Assembly (NCBI GenBank): GCA_046565985.1 | Contig: JBKHXN010000002.1 | Span: 1 to 28,983, forward strand | Length of the DNA stretch: 28,983 nucleotides | DNA from: Polycyclovorans sp046565985 | Lineage (GTDB): Bacteria > Pseudomonadota > Gammaproteobacteria > Nevskiales > Nevskiaceae | Direction of reading: 5' to 3' | Shown: positions 16,100 through 24,292 of the stretch, one piece after another | How the letters are laid out: every line of letters begins with the position of its first letter | Position numbering within the stretch: position 1 is the stretch's first letter | The notes under the pieces: generated by a model | Told to the model about the DNA's origin: nothing | Database searches by the model: none | The model's input: only the letters and a program-made list of their open reading frames with translations | Program-made: the position numbers and the translations under genes

Positions 16100-17326
16100 A
16101 TGTTTCTTGAAATCGGTCTGGGCGTCACCTTCTTCACCGGCATCATCGTGCTGCTGGTCATGGTCATCCTGTTCGCCCGCGACAAGCTGGTGCCGCAGGG
16201 CAATGTGCAGATCCTCATCAACGGCGAGAAAACGCTGGAAGTTCCCACCGGCGGCAAGCTGCTGACCACGCTGTCCAACTGCGGGCTGTTCGTGCCCTCG
16301 GCCTGTGGCGGCGGCGGTTCCTGCGCCCAGTGCCGCGTCAAGGTGCAGGAGGGCGGTGGCGACATCCTGCCCACCGAGCTCAATCACATCACCCGCCGCG
16401 AGGCCAAGGAAGGCGAGCGCCTGTCCTGCCAGGTGGCGGTGAAGCAGAACATGAAGATCCAGATCCCGGAGCACGTCTTCGGGGTCAAGAAGTGGGAGTG
16501 CACGGTACGCTCCAACCACAACGTCGCCACCTTCATCAAGGAGCTGGTGCTGGACCTGCCGGAGGGCGAGCACGTCAACTTCCGTGCCGGCGGCTATATC
16601 CAGATCGAGTGCCCGCCGCACGAAGTGCACTACAAGGATTTCATCGTCGAGGAGCAATTCCGCGACGAATGGGACAAGTTCAACCTCTGGCAGTATTCCT
16701 CCAAGGTGACGGAGAAGCTGGAGCGCGCCTATTCCATGGCCAGCTATCCGGACGAGAAGGGCATCATCATGCTCAACGTGCGCATCGCCAGCCCGCCGCC
16801 CCGCGCGCCGCAGGGGACGCCGCCGGGCAAGATGTCGAGCTACATCTTCAGCCTCAAGCCGGGCGACAAGGTCACCATCAGCGGCCCGTTCGGCGAGTTC
16901 TTTGCCCGCGAGACCGACAAGGAAATGGTCTTCATCGGCGGCGGTGCGGGCATGGCCCCCATGCGCTCGCATCTGTTCGACCAGCTCCGGCGCATCAAGA
17001 CCAAGCGCAAGATCAGCTTCTGGTATGGAGCGCGCTCCAAGCGCGAGCTGTTCTACGTGGAGGATTTCGACCAACTGCAGGCCGAGAATCCCAACTTCAA
17101 GTGGCATATCGCCCTCTCCGAGCCGCGCCCGGAGGACAACTGGACCGGCCACACCGGCTTCATCCACAACGTGCTCTTTGAAAACTATCTCAAGGACCAC
17201 AAGGCGCCGGAAGACTGCGAGTACTACATGTGCGGCCCGCCGGTGATGAACGCGGCGGTGATCAAGATGCTGGTGGACCTGGGCGTGGAGCGCAAGGACA
17301 TCATGCTCGACGATTTCGGGGGCTGA
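16100..17326 (+). CDS. nqrF: Na+-NQR subunit F, NADH-oxidising 2Fe-2S/FAD subunit
   Basis: NqrF is the electron entry point: it oxidises NADH through FAD and passes electrons to a 2Fe-2S centre. The 408-residue protein has an N-terminal membrane anchor (about 3-25). A ferredoxin-type domain follows with ligands Cys69, Cys75, Cys78 and Cys110 (SACGGGGSCAQC and LSCQV). The ferredoxin-reductase-like domain has RAYSMASYP for FAD binding, GPFGEFF, and IGGGAGMAPMRSH for NADH, ending with EYYMCGPPVMNAAV and the C-terminal DDFGG. Everything expected is present. Confidence 0.98.
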   Translation: MFLEIGLGVTFFTGIIVLLVMVILFARDKLVPQGNVQILINGEKTLEVPTGGKLLTTLSNCGLFVPSACGGGGSCAQCRVKVQEGGGDILPTELNHITRREAKEGERLSCQVAVKQNMKIQIPEHVFGVKKWECTVRSNHNVATFIKELVLDLPEGEHVNFRAGGYIQIECPPHEVHYKDFIVEEQFRDEWDKFNLWQYSSKVTEKLERAYSMASYPDEKGIIMLNVRIASPPPRAPQGTPPGKMSSYIFSLKPGDKVTISGPFGEFFARETDKEMVFIGGGAGMAPMRSHLFDQLRRIKTKRKISFWYGARSKRELFYVEDFDQLQAENPNFKWHIALSEPRPEDNWTGHTGFIHNVLFENYLKDHKAPEDCEYYMCGPPVMNAAVIKMLVDLGVERKDIMLDDFGG

Positions 17327-17328
17327 GC

Positions 17329-17517
17329 ATGGCCACGTTCCTTGCCACCTTCATCGTCTTCACGCTCGCCGTAACTGGCCTGGCCATCGGCTGGCTGGTG
17401 GCGGAGAAAAAGCTCAAGGGCAGCTGCGGCGGCCTGGGCAGTGCCGCCTGCGGGGTCTGCGCCAAGCCCTGCGAGGAGCGCATCAGAAAAATGCGGGAAG
17501 AGGCCGGCGTTGCCTGA
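17329..17517 (+). CDS. nqrM: NqrM, Na+-NQR maturation protein (DUF539)
   Basis: A 62-residue protein with one N-terminal transmembrane helix (about 4-24) and a cysteine-rich tail: Cys33, Cys41, Cys44 and Cys48. This is the pattern of NqrM (formerly DUF539), which is required to assemble functional Na+-NQR, apparently by supplying iron to the NqrD/E centre. It begins two bases after the nqrF stop, completing the operon. The in-frame codon at 17230 lies inside nqrF and is not the start. Confidence 0.92.
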   Translation: MATFLATFIVFTLAVTGLAIGWLVAEKKLKGSCGGLGSAACGVCAKPCEERIRKMREEAGVA

Positions 17518-17553
17518 AGCAGCGCACCAGGTGGATTACCAGGGGAGAACAAC

Positions 17554-17967
17554 ATGAGCAGCAGGTCACTACGCGACATCACGGTACGCGAATACATGGC
17601 CGCCAACCTGGTGACCTTCACACCGGAGACCGAGATCTTCGAGGCGATCCGCCAGCTCCTCAACCACGGCATTTCCGGCGCGCCGGTGACCGACAAGCTC
17701 GGCAACATCGTCGGCATCCTGTCGGAAAAGGACTGCCTGAATATGGCCCTCAACGCCGCCTACTACGACGAGATGGGCGGCAGGGTCGCCGACTTCATGT
17801 CCGGCAAGGCCGTGACCGTGGACGTGGAGACCAGCATCGTCGAAGTGGCGGAGATGTTCCTCAACTCGCCGTTCAAACGCTATCCGGTGCTCAAGGACAA
17901 CCGTCTGGTCGGCCAGATTTCCCGCTCTGACGTGCTCAAGGCCATCGAAGCCCTGAGCACGACCTGA
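17554..17967 (+). CDS. CBS-domain pair protein
   Basis: A 137-residue protein made of two CBS motifs: about residues 9-62 (VREYMAANLVTFTPETEIFEAI then GAPVTDKLGNIVGILSEKD) and about 77-133 (VADFMSGKAVTVDVETSIVEVA then RYPVLKDNRLVGQISRSDVLKAI). CBS pairs usually bind adenine nucleotides or similar ligands and regulate partner proteins; there is no catalytic domain, so this is a stand-alone sensor. It follows nqrM by 36 bases with a GGGAG ribosome binding site and may be part of the nqr transcript, which would suit energy-state sensing, but this is inference. Confidence 0.9.
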   Translation: MSSRSLRDITVREYMAANLVTFTPETEIFEAIRQLLNHGISGAPVTDKLGNIVGILSEKDCLNMALNAAYYDEMGGRVADFMSGKAVTVDVETSIVEVAEMFLNSPFKRYPVLKDNRLVGQISRSDVLKAIEALSTT

Positions 17968-17996
17968 GCGCCGGCACCGGCACGGGCCAGTCCCGC

Positions 17997-19790
17997 ATGG
18001 CCCGACGACCCTCCCGCCTCCCGGTCTCCGAGGAGCCGGCTGCCCCGCCCGACTGGCGGGTGCTGCGCGCCCTGGTGCCTCACCTGCTGGAGTTCCCCGG
18101 CCGGGTGCTGCTGGCGGCGCTGTGCCTGATCGCCGCCAAGCTCGCCGGCGTGGCGCTGCCGATGGTGATGAAGTACCTGGTGGACGCGCTCGACGCCGGC
18201 CGCCAGTCCCTGCTCACCGTGCCGCTGGCCCTGCTGCTGCTCTACGGCGCGCTGCGCTTTGCCAGCGTGCTGTTCGCCGAGCTGCGCGACGTGGTGTTCG
18301 GCCGCGTCGCCGAGCGCGCCATGCGGCGCATGGCGCTCCGGGTATTTGCCCATCTGCACCGGCTGGATCTCGATTTTCACCTCACCCGCCGCACCGGCGG
18401 GCTGTCACGCGATATCGAGCGTGGCCTGGCCGGGGTGAGCTTCCTGCTCCGCTTCATGCTGTTCAACATCCTGCCCACGCTGCTGGAAATCGCCCTGGTG
18501 GGGATGATCCTGCTGGTCGGCTACGGCGCCGGTTTTGCCTGGATCACGGTGGGCGCGGTGCTGAGCTACATCCTGTTCTCGGTCTGGATCACCGAGTGGC
18601 GCACCCGCTTCGTGCGCGAGGCCAACCGTCTGGATTCGCGGGCCAATACCCGCGCCGTGGACAGCCTGCTCAACTATGAGACGGTCAAGTACTTCAACAA
18701 CGAGGCCTACGAGGCCGGCGAATACGACCGGCATCTCGCCGAGTGGGAACAGGCGCAGGGCCGCAACCGCCTCACGCTGGCCGCGCTCAACGGCGGGCAG
18801 GCGCTGATCATCGCCGGCAGCATGACGCTGATGATGTGGCTGGCCGCGCGCGGCGTGGCGCGCGGCGAGATGACGCTGGGCGACTTCGTGGCGGTCAACG
18901 CCTACATGGTGCAATTGTTCCTGCCGCTGAACGTGCTCGGCTTTGTGTACCGCGAGATCCGCCGCGCGCTGATCGACATGGGCCGCATGTTCGGCCTGCT
19001 GGAGCAGCAGCCGAAGATCACCGACGCGCCGCAGGCACTGGCCCAGGTGCCGGCAGACGCCGCGATCCGCTTTGAGAACGTGAGCTTCGGCTACGGCCCG
19101 GCGCGGCAGATCCTGCACCAGGTCAGTTTCGCCATCCCGGCCGGGCGGCGTGTGGCGGTGGTGGGGCCCAGCGGCAGCGGCAAGTCCACCCTTGCCCGGC
19201 TGCTGTTCCGCTTCTATGACGTGGACGCCGGCCGCATCACCCTGGGCGGGGTGGATCTCCGCGAGCTGGCCCAGGACGCCCTGCGCGCGCAGATCGGCGT
19301 GGTGCCGCAGGACACGGTGCTGTTCAACGACACGCTGGAATACAACCTGCGCTACGGCCGGCCCGACGCCACGCAGGCCGAGATCCTCGAAGCCTGCCGT
19401 CTGGCGCACCTGCTGCCGTTCATCGAGCGCCTGCCGGCGGGCCTGCAGACCCAGGTGGGCGAGCGCGGCCTCAAGCTCTCCGGCGGCGAGAAGCAGCGCG
19501 TGGCCATTGCCCGTGCGCTGCTGAAGAACCCCAGCATCCTGATCTTCGACGAGGCCACCTCGGCGCTGGACTCCGGCGCCGAGCAGGCCATCCTCGACGC
19601 CATGCGCGAGGTCGCCCGCCAGCGCACCACGCTGGTCATCGCCCACCGCCTGTCCACCATCACCGACGCCGACGAGATCATCGTCCTGGAACACGGCCGG
19701 GTGCTGGAGCGGGGGACGCACCGCGAGCTGCTGGCCGCCGACGGCGCCTACGCCCGCCTCTGGCGCCTGCAGTCCCGCCAGCATCACTGA
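17997..19790 (+). CDS. Atm1-type ABC exporter (fused membrane and ATPase domains)
   Basis: A 597-residue half-transporter. Six transmembrane helices occupy about residues 35-320, and the nucleotide-binding domain follows with Walker A GPSGSGKST (390-398), Q-loop near PQDT (437-440), signature LSGGEKQR (494-501), Walker B ILIFDEATSALD (514-525) and a switch His in VIAHRLST. The segment NYETVKYFNNE (226-236) is characteristic of the Atm1/ABCB7/HMT1 group, which exports glutathione-linked or sulfur-containing compounds and supports metal homeostasis. It probably functions as a homodimer in the inner membrane. It lies 29 bases after the CBS gene. A lipid A or peptide exporter is less likely given the Atm1 motif. 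Confidence 0.9.
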   Translation: MARRPSRLPVSEEPAAPPDWRVLRALVPHLLEFPGRVLLAALCLIAAKLAGVALPMVMKYLVDALDAGRQSLLTVPLALLLLYGALRFASVLFAELRDVVFGRVAERAMRRMALRVFAHLHRLDLDFHLTRRTGGLSRDIERGLAGVSFLLRFMLFNILPTLLEIALVGMILLVGYGAGFAWITVGAVLSYILFSVWITEWRTRFVREANRLDSRANTRAVDSLLNYETVKYFNNEAYEAGEYDRHLAEWEQAQGRNRLTLAALNGGQALIIAGSMTLMMWLAARGVARGEMTLGDFVAVNAYMVQLFLPLNVLGFVYREIRRALIDMGRMFGLLEQQPKITDAPQALAQVPADAAIRFENVSFGYGPARQILHQVSFAIPAGRRVAVVGPSGSGKSTLARLLFRFYDVDAGRITLGGVDLRELAQDALRAQIGVVPQDTVLFNDTLEYNLRYGRPDATQAEILEACRLAHLLPFIERLPAGLQTQVGERGLKLSGGEKQRVAIARALLKNPSILIFDEATSALDSGAEQAILDAMREVARQRTTLVIAHRLSTITDADEIIVLEHGRVLERGTHRELLAADGAYARLWRLQSRQHH

Positions 19791-19792
19791 GC

Positions 19793-19804
19793 GGGCCGCG
19801 GCCC
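19793..19804. repeat. GC palindrome after the ABC exporter gene
   Basis: GGGCCGCGGCCC starts two bases after the TGA of the ABC exporter gene. It has the same core as the strong terminator at 5762-5779 but is followed only by TT, so termination would be weak. Confidence 0.3.
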
Positions 19805-19870
19805 TTCCCGGCGCCCGGCATTTGGCATACCGTGTGGCCCTGCACGCCCTTCATCGCTCCCTGGCCCCGT

Positions 19871-20719
19871 ATGGACCTCTCCAGCCTGCGTACCCTCCTG
19901 GCCACCGGGCCGCGCGAGGCCCTGCTCGGCCAGATCGTCACGCCGCAGATCGAGGACTGGGTGGCGCGTGCGCCCAAGCCCGCCGGCAGCTTCGGCTACG
20001 ACGCCTGGGGTTACAACGAGGATTCCTACAAGCTCGGCCTGGGCCTGTTCAAGCTGCTCTACGACCGCTACTTCCGCGTCCAGGCCAGCGGCCTGGAGCA
20101 CATCCCGCCCAGCGGCCGGCTCATGGTCATCGCCAACCACTCCGGGCAGTTGCCCATGGACGGCGTGCTGATCGGCGTGGCGATGGCCACCAACGAGCAC
20201 GGGCCGCGCGCCGGGCGGGCGATGATCGAGCGCTTCTTCCCCACGGTCCCCTGGCTGGGCAATCTGCTCAGCTCCTGGGGCGGCGTGGTCGGCGATCCGC
20301 TCAACTGCGCCAAGATGCTGGAACAGGAGGAAGTCATCATCGTCTTCCCCGAGGGCGTGCGCGGCTCCGGCAAGCCCTACCGCAAGCGCTACCAGCTGCA
20401 GCGCTTTGGCAACGGCTTCATGCACCTGGCCATGCAGCATCGCGCCCCGATCATCCCGGTGGGCGTGGTCGGCTGCGAAGAAACCATGCCCGCGCTGGCC
20501 AACCTCAGCCCGCTGGCGAAGCTGTTGGGCGTGCCGTATGTCCCGATCGGCCCGCTGCTGCCCCTTCCGGCGCGGGTGCACCTTCATTTTGGCGAGCCCC
20601 TGTATTTCGAGGGCAATGTGGACAACGAGGATGAGGTCACCCGCCGCGTGGACGAGGTCAAGGCCCAGATCCGCCGGCTGATCGACCAGGGACTCAGGGA
20701 ACGGACCCGGATCTTCTGA
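19871..20719 (+). CDS. PlsC-like lysophospholipid/glycerolipid acyltransferase
   Basis: A 282-residue acyltransferase of the PlsC superfamily. The acceptor/catalytic box is NHSGQLPMDG (His90, Asp97), the wider-spaced variant seen in the bacterial and TMEM68/DGAT-like branch rather than the strict HxxxxD of PlsC. FPEG (159-162), for glycerol-phosphate binding, follows, then a basic RGSGKPYRKRY segment. No strong transmembrane helix is visible, so a peripheral membrane enzyme is likely. I chose ATG 19871; ATG 19832 would add 13 residues in a stretch with no conservation. It ends two bases before the SDR gene, so the pair is co-translated and may act in one lipid pathway. Confidence 0.85.
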   Translation: MDLSSLRTLLATGPREALLGQIVTPQIEDWVARAPKPAGSFGYDAWGYNEDSYKLGLGLFKLLYDRYFRVQASGLEHIPPSGRLMVIANHSGQLPMDGVLIGVAMATNEHGPRAGRAMIERFFPTVPWLGNLLSSWGGVVGDPLNCAKMLEQEEVIIVFPEGVRGSGKPYRKRYQLQRFGNGFMHLAMQHRAPIIPVGVVGCEETMPALANLSPLAKLLGVPYVPIGPLLPLPARVHLHFGEPLYFEGNVDNEDEVTRRVDEVKAQIRRLIDQGLRERTRIF

Positions 20720-20721
20720 GC

Positions 20722-21669
20722 ATGAGCGAAAAGAAAACCGTCCTCGTCACGGGCGCCGCGGGGGCGCTGGCCAAGCGCGTCATCGCCCGGCTGCACGGCC
20801 GCTACCAGGTCATCGCCGTGGATTTCCGCCGCAAGGTGGAGACCGATGCCGGCATTGCCTCCTACAAGGTGGAGATCCACAAGCGCGGCTTCGAGGATGT
20901 GTTTCGCAAGCACCGCATCGATGCGGTGATCCACATCGGCCGCATCTTCGCCCATGAGTCGAGCCGCCAGCGCCGCTACAACGCCAACGTGCTGGGCTGC
21001 AAGAAGCTGCTGGAGCTGTGCCGCAAGTACCAGGTGGGCCAGGTGCTGATCCATTCCACCTACTTTGTCTATGGCGCCTCTCCCTACAACCCGGCGCTGC
21101 TCGACGAGGACGCGCCACTCAAGGCCAGCGAGGTGACGCAGGATCTGGTGGACGCGGTGGAACTGGAAAGCCTGGCCAATATCTACCTGTGGAAACATCC
21201 CGACCTGCACATCACCATCCTGCGCCCCTGCAATGTGCTCGGGCCCGGGGTGAGGAATTCCATGTCCCTGCTGCTGTCACGCCCGGTGGCGCCGGTGCTG
21301 ATGGGCTTTGCGCCGCTGATGCAGTTCCTGCACGTGGACGACATGGCTGACGCCATGGTCCTGGCCTTTGAACAGAACCGGCCGGGCATCTACAACGTGG
21401 CGCCGGAGGATTACGTTTCCTACCAGGTGGCGGTGGAGCAGTGCGGCTGCCGGCGTCTGCCGGTGCCGTCCATCCCGCCCGCCCTGCCGAAGATGCTCAG
21501 CAACCTGCTCAACTGGAACGCCTTCTTCCCGCCCTACCTGATCAACTATTTCAAGTATCCGGTGATCATCGACGGGCGCCTGTTCCGCGAGACCTTTGGC
21601 TGGGCCCCGCGCCGCAGTCTCAACGATATCTTCAGCTATTACCGCAAAAACAAGCTGTTGCCTGCCTAG
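20722..21669 (+). CDS. Extended SDR (NAD-dependent epimerase-like) protein without a YxxxK motif
   Basis: A 315-residue Rossmann-fold protein of the extended short-chain dehydrogenase/reductase family. The cofactor loop is TGAAGALA (10-17; third Gly replaced by Ala) and the acidic Asp34 at the end of beta-2 suggests NAD(H). The active-site strand has the expected Ser in HSTYFVYG (Ser112), and ILRPCNVLGPG (166-176) is the usual landmark after the catalytic helix. In the helix where Tyr-xxx-Lys should be, about residues 142-146 (LVDAV), neither residue is present; Tyr155 and Lys158 are out of register. The protein may therefore be non-catalytic or use another mechanism. It is coupled to the acyltransferase gene. 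Confidence 0.82.
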   Translation: MSEKKTVLVTGAAGALAKRVIARLHGRYQVIAVDFRRKVETDAGIASYKVEIHKRGFEDVFRKHRIDAVIHIGRIFAHESSRQRRYNANVLGCKKLLELCRKYQVGQVLIHSTYFVYGASPYNPALLDEDAPLKASEVTQDLVDAVELESLANIYLWKHPDLHITILRPCNVLGPGVRNSMSLLLSRPVAPVLMGFAPLMQFLHVDDMADAMVLAFEQNRPGIYNVAPEDYVSYQVAVEQCGCRRLPVPSIPPALPKMLSNLLNWNAFFPPYLINYFKYPVIIDGRLFRETFGWAPRRSLNDIFSYYRKNKLLPA

Positions 21670-21722
21670 GGCCTGTTAGCACTACTGGTATCACAGCGAG
21701 CCCGGCAGTGTTAACAAGCCCT
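21668..21722 (+). repeat. Long imperfect inverted repeat after the SDR gene
   Basis: AGGGCCTGTTAGCACT (21668-21683) and AGTGTTAACAAGCCCT (21707-21722) match as inverted arms at 14 of 16 positions, one difference being a G-U wobble in RNA. The loop is 23 bases and no T-tract follows. It could be a terminator-like structure or a REP/MITE-type palindrome. Confidence 0.6.
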
Positions 21723-21751
21723 GGATCGGCCCAGACTATCGGCCATCCAGG
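21720..21751 (+). repeat. Second hairpin upstream of dps
   Basis: CCTGGATCGGCC (21720-21731) pairs with GGCCATCCAGG (21741-21751) with a single bulged C, around a 9-base loop. Directly abuts the preceding inverted repeat. Confidence 0.55.
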
Positions 21752-21760
21752 CAGTTTCAA

Positions 21761-21790
21761 TTGGAGATAACCGCCCGGCTCCTGTATTTT
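21761..21790 (+). promoter_or_regulatory. Candidate dps promoter
   Basis: TTGGAG (21761-21766) and TATTTT (21785-21790) are separated by 18 bases, 34 bases before the dps ATG. Both hexamers are weak, as expected if dps depends on activation or an alternative sigma factor. No confident OxyR site was recognised. Confidence 0.25.
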
Positions 21791-21823
21791 CCTGAGTGAT
21801 TTCAAAGCAAAAGGAGTTACCCC

Positions 21824-22324
21824 ATGGCCAAGGGCAAGGCATCCAAAGCGCGGGCGCAGAAGATCGACATCGGCATTTCCAAGGACCACCGCAAGAGCAT
21901 CGCGGAAGGCCTCTGCCGGCTGCTGGCCGACGAATACACGCTCTACCTCAAGACCCACAACTTCCACTGGAACGTGACGGGGCCGATGTTCAACACCCTG
22001 CACCTGATGTTCGAGCAGCACTACACCGAGGCCGCCACCGCGGTGGATACCGTGGCCGAGCGCATCCGCTCGCTGGGCTTCCCCGCGCCGGGCACCTACC
22101 GCCAGTACGCCGAGCTCTCCAGCATCCGTGAAGAGCCCGGCGTGCCGGACTGGAAGGAAATGGTGCAGCAGCTGGTCGTCGGCCACGAGGCCTGCGTGCG
22201 GACCGCGCGCAGCGTGTTCCCGCAGGCCGACGCCGCGCACGACGAGCCCACCGCCGATCTGCTGACCCAGCGCATGGACCTGCACGAAAAGACCGCCTGG
22301 ATGCTGCGCAGCCTGCTCGAATAA
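21824..22324 (+). CDS. dps: Dps-family ferritin-like DNA-protection protein
   Basis: A 166-residue Dps/mini-ferritin that forms a dodecamer, oxidises Fe(II) with peroxide, stores iron and may coat DNA. The interfacial ferroxidase ligands are all in register with E. coli Dps: His48 and His60 (HNFHWNVTG and TLHLMFEQHY) and, in DTVAERI, Asp75 and Glu79. The N-terminal Lys/Arg-rich tail (MAKGKASKARAQK) is the kind that mediates DNA binding. An AAGGAG ribosome binding site precedes the ATG. It stands alone between two hairpins and an ABC ATPase gene and probably has its own stress-responsive promoter. Confidence 0.95.
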   Translation: MAKGKASKARAQKIDIGISKDHRKSIAEGLCRLLADEYTLYLKTHNFHWNVTGPMFNTLHLMFEQHYTEAATAVDTVAERIRSLGFPAPGTYRQYAELSSIREEPGVPDWKEMVQQLVVGHEACVRTARSVFPQADAAHDEPTADLLTQRMDLHEKTAWMLRSLLE

Positions 22325-22430
22325 CCGGCCATCCCGGACGCACGGGCCGCTCGCTTTTCGGCCGCCATCGGGTACGCTGGCGTGCCCGGTGCGACCGCCC
22401 GGCCCACCCAGGATCGCCCCGCCCACCGTG

Positions 22431-23417
22431 ATGACCGCCAAGCCCCTGATCGAAGTCCGCCGCCTGTGCGTGGAGCACGCGCTCGAAGCCACCTGGCCCT
22501 GGCAGCGGGCGCCGCATCTGCGCGCCGTTCAGGAGGTCAATTTCAATCTCTACGCCGGCCAGACGCTGGGGATCGTCGGGGAATCCGGCTGCGGCAAGTC
22601 CACGCTGGCGCGCACCCTCGTCGGGCTCAAGCAGCCCAGTGCCGGCGCCATCGTGTACCGCGCGCCGGGCCAGCCCGACCGCGAGCTCAGCGGCCTCGAC
22701 GAGGCCGGCTGGCGCCCGCTGCGCCGCGAGATCCAGATGGTGTTCCAGGACCCGCTGGCCAGCCTGGACCCGCGCATGAGCGTCGGCCGCATCGTCGCCG
22801 AGCCGCTGGAAGCGCTATGCCCGGAGCTCGGGCCCGACGAGCGCGAGGCGCGGGTGCTGGAGACGCTCGAACAGGTGGGCCTGTCCCGCGCCCACGTGAA
22901 CCGCTACCCGCACGAGTTCTCCGGTGGCCAGTGCCAGCGGGTGGGCATCGCCCGCGCCCTGGTGGTCCGTCCGCGCGTGCTGATCTGCGACGAGCCGGTC
23001 TCGGCGCTGGATGTCTCCATCCAGGCGCAGATCATCAACCTGCTGCGCGACATCCAGCGTCAGCAGGGCCTGGCCCTACTGTTCATCGCGCACGATCTGG
23101 CGGTGGTCCGCCACATCAGCCACCGGGTGATGGTCATGTACCTGGGCCGTGTCATGGAGCAGGCCGCCAGCGAGCAGCTGTTTGCCCAGCCCGGCCACCC
23201 TTATACCCGCGCGCTGCTGCGCTCGGTGCCACAGCTGCACCCCAGCGGCACCCCGCACGCGATCCTGGACGGCGAGCTGCCCAGCCAGACCGAACCGCCG
23301 CCGGGCTGCGCCTTTGCCACCCGTTGCCCCATGGCCGACGAGACCTGCAACCGCCAGCTGCCGCCGGTGCGCCGTCTGGCCAGCGGCAGCACGGTGGCCT
23401 GCCACTACGCCGTGTAA
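22431..23417 (+). CDS. OppF/DppF-type ABC ATPase, orphan
   Basis: A 328-residue ATPase of the oligopeptide/dipeptide importer family. It has Walker A GESGCGKST (50-58), signature FSGGQCQR (163-170), Walker B VLICDEPVSALD (183-194) and a switch His in FIAHDLAV. The C-terminal oligo/dipeptide region contains the four-cysteine-type segment GCAFATRCPMADETC, where an iron-sulfur cluster is reported in some relatives. Usually such genes are the last in oppABCDF; here neither permease, binding protein nor OppD is adjacent. It must pair with components encoded elsewhere or have changed role. Start ATG 22431 (GTG 22428 also possible); in-frame GTG 22389 would extend into non-conserved sequence. Confidence 0.9.
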   Translation: MTAKPLIEVRRLCVEHALEATWPWQRAPHLRAVQEVNFNLYAGQTLGIVGESGCGKSTLARTLVGLKQPSAGAIVYRAPGQPDRELSGLDEAGWRPLRREIQMVFQDPLASLDPRMSVGRIVAEPLEALCPELGPDEREARVLETLEQVGLSRAHVNRYPHEFSGGQCQRVGIARALVVRPRVLICDEPVSALDVSIQAQIINLLRDIQRQQGLALLFIAHDLAVVRHISHRVMVMYLGRVMEQAASEQLFAQPGHPYTRALLRSVPQLHPSGTPHAILDGELPSQTEPPPGCAFATRCPMADETCNRQLPPVRRLASGSTVACHYAV

Positions 23418-23436
23418 GGCCGGGTGCTCAGGCCTT
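23416..23436. repeat. Inverted repeat spanning the oppF-like/M48 convergent stops
   Basis: AAGGCC (23416-23421) and GGCCTT (23431-23436) enclose the minus-strand stop codon. A short bidirectional stem of 6 bp with a 9-base loop and no T-tract; weak terminator candidate. Confidence 0.35.
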
Positions 23437-24210
23437 GCAGGCCGGGCGCCGGCCCTGGGCGCGGGCCTGTTCGTAGATCGGCATGACCGCGTCCATGCGG
23501 CTGTTCAGGTCGCGGATGCGGGTCTCGTTGGACGGGTGGGTGGACATGAACTCCGGCGGCGCCTGTCCGCCGCCGGCGCGTGCCATGTTCTGCCACAGGC
23601 TGACCGCGGCGCGCGGGTCGAAGCCGGCGCGCGCCATGTATTCCAGGCCCAGCACGTCGGCCTCGGTCTCATCGGCGCGGCCAAAGGGCATGAGCAGCAG
23701 CAGGTTGGCGCCCAGGCCGATCAGCTCCGGGTTGTAGCCGGTGGTGGCCGAGAACACCTGCAGCCCCAGCTGGGTGGCCAGCTCGTTGGACACGCGCGAA
23801 GCCGAGTGCCCGGCCAGCACGTGCGCCACTTCATGGCCGATCACCGCAGCCACCTGGTCCTGGCTGTTCTGCGCTACCGGCAGCAGCCCGGTGTAGACCC
23901 CGATCTTGCCGCCGGGCAGGGCAAAGGCGTTCACGTCCTTGCTCTCGAAGACCTGCACTTCCCAGCTCTGTCCAGGCGCCACTTCGCGGGTGATGGCCCC
24001 GGCGATGCACTGCACGAAGCCCTGCGAGCTGGCGGCCTTGGCCGGCGGGAGCTGCTGCTTCATCTGCGCAAAGGCGGCCACACCCATCTGCGCCACTTCC
24101 TGGTCGGAGACCAGACGCAGTTGCTTGCGGCCGGTGGGCGAGGTCGAGCAGGCGCTGAACAGGCCCATGGTGAGCGCGGCGACGGTCAGGGAAAGGATCA
24201 GGGATTTCAT
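23428..24210 (-). CDS. M48-family metalloprotease lipoprotein (LoiP/YcaL-like)
   Basis: A 260-residue envelope protease. The signal peptide ends with FSAC (Cys21), a lipobox-like site followed by Ser-Thr-Ser, so an outer-membrane lipoprotein facing the periplasm is predicted. The zinc motif HEVAH (126-130) and the third ligand Glu183 in DETEADVLGLEYMARAGFDP are intact. FALPGGKIGVYTGLL is typical of the M48C/Oma1-like group, and HPSNETRI marks the C-terminal region. Relatives (BepA, LoiP, YcaL) degrade misfolded outer-membrane proteins. The ATG at 24210 follows a GGAG site. It is convergent with the OppF-like gene and divergent from the GGDEF-EAL gene. Confidence 0.92.
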   Translation of the reverse strand: MKSLILSLTVAALTMGLFSACSTSPTGRKQLRLVSDQEVAQMGVAAFAQMKQQLPPAKAASSQGFVQCIAGAITREVAPGQSWEVQVFESKDVNAFALPGGKIGVYTGLLPVAQNSQDQVAAVIGHEVAHVLAGHSASRVSNELATQLGLQVFSATTGYNPELIGLGANLLLLMPFGRADETEADVLGLEYMARAGFDPRAAVSLWQNMARAGGGQAPPEFMSTHPSNETRIRDLNSRMDAVMPIYEQARAQGRRPACKA

Positions 24211-24292
24211 GTGGGACTCCAGTCAACGGGTGCGCGGCGTGTCGCGCAGGGCGGTTGGGCTATTTTAGCTATCGCCCGCGCACATCATGCGC

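Noticed and set aside
13925..17200. A 1091-codon open frame antisense to nqrC-nqrF
   Set aside because: It is antisense to well-recognised nqr genes, has low-complexity His/Asp/Gly/Gln-rich composition typical of GC-rich antisense frames, and resembles no protein family.
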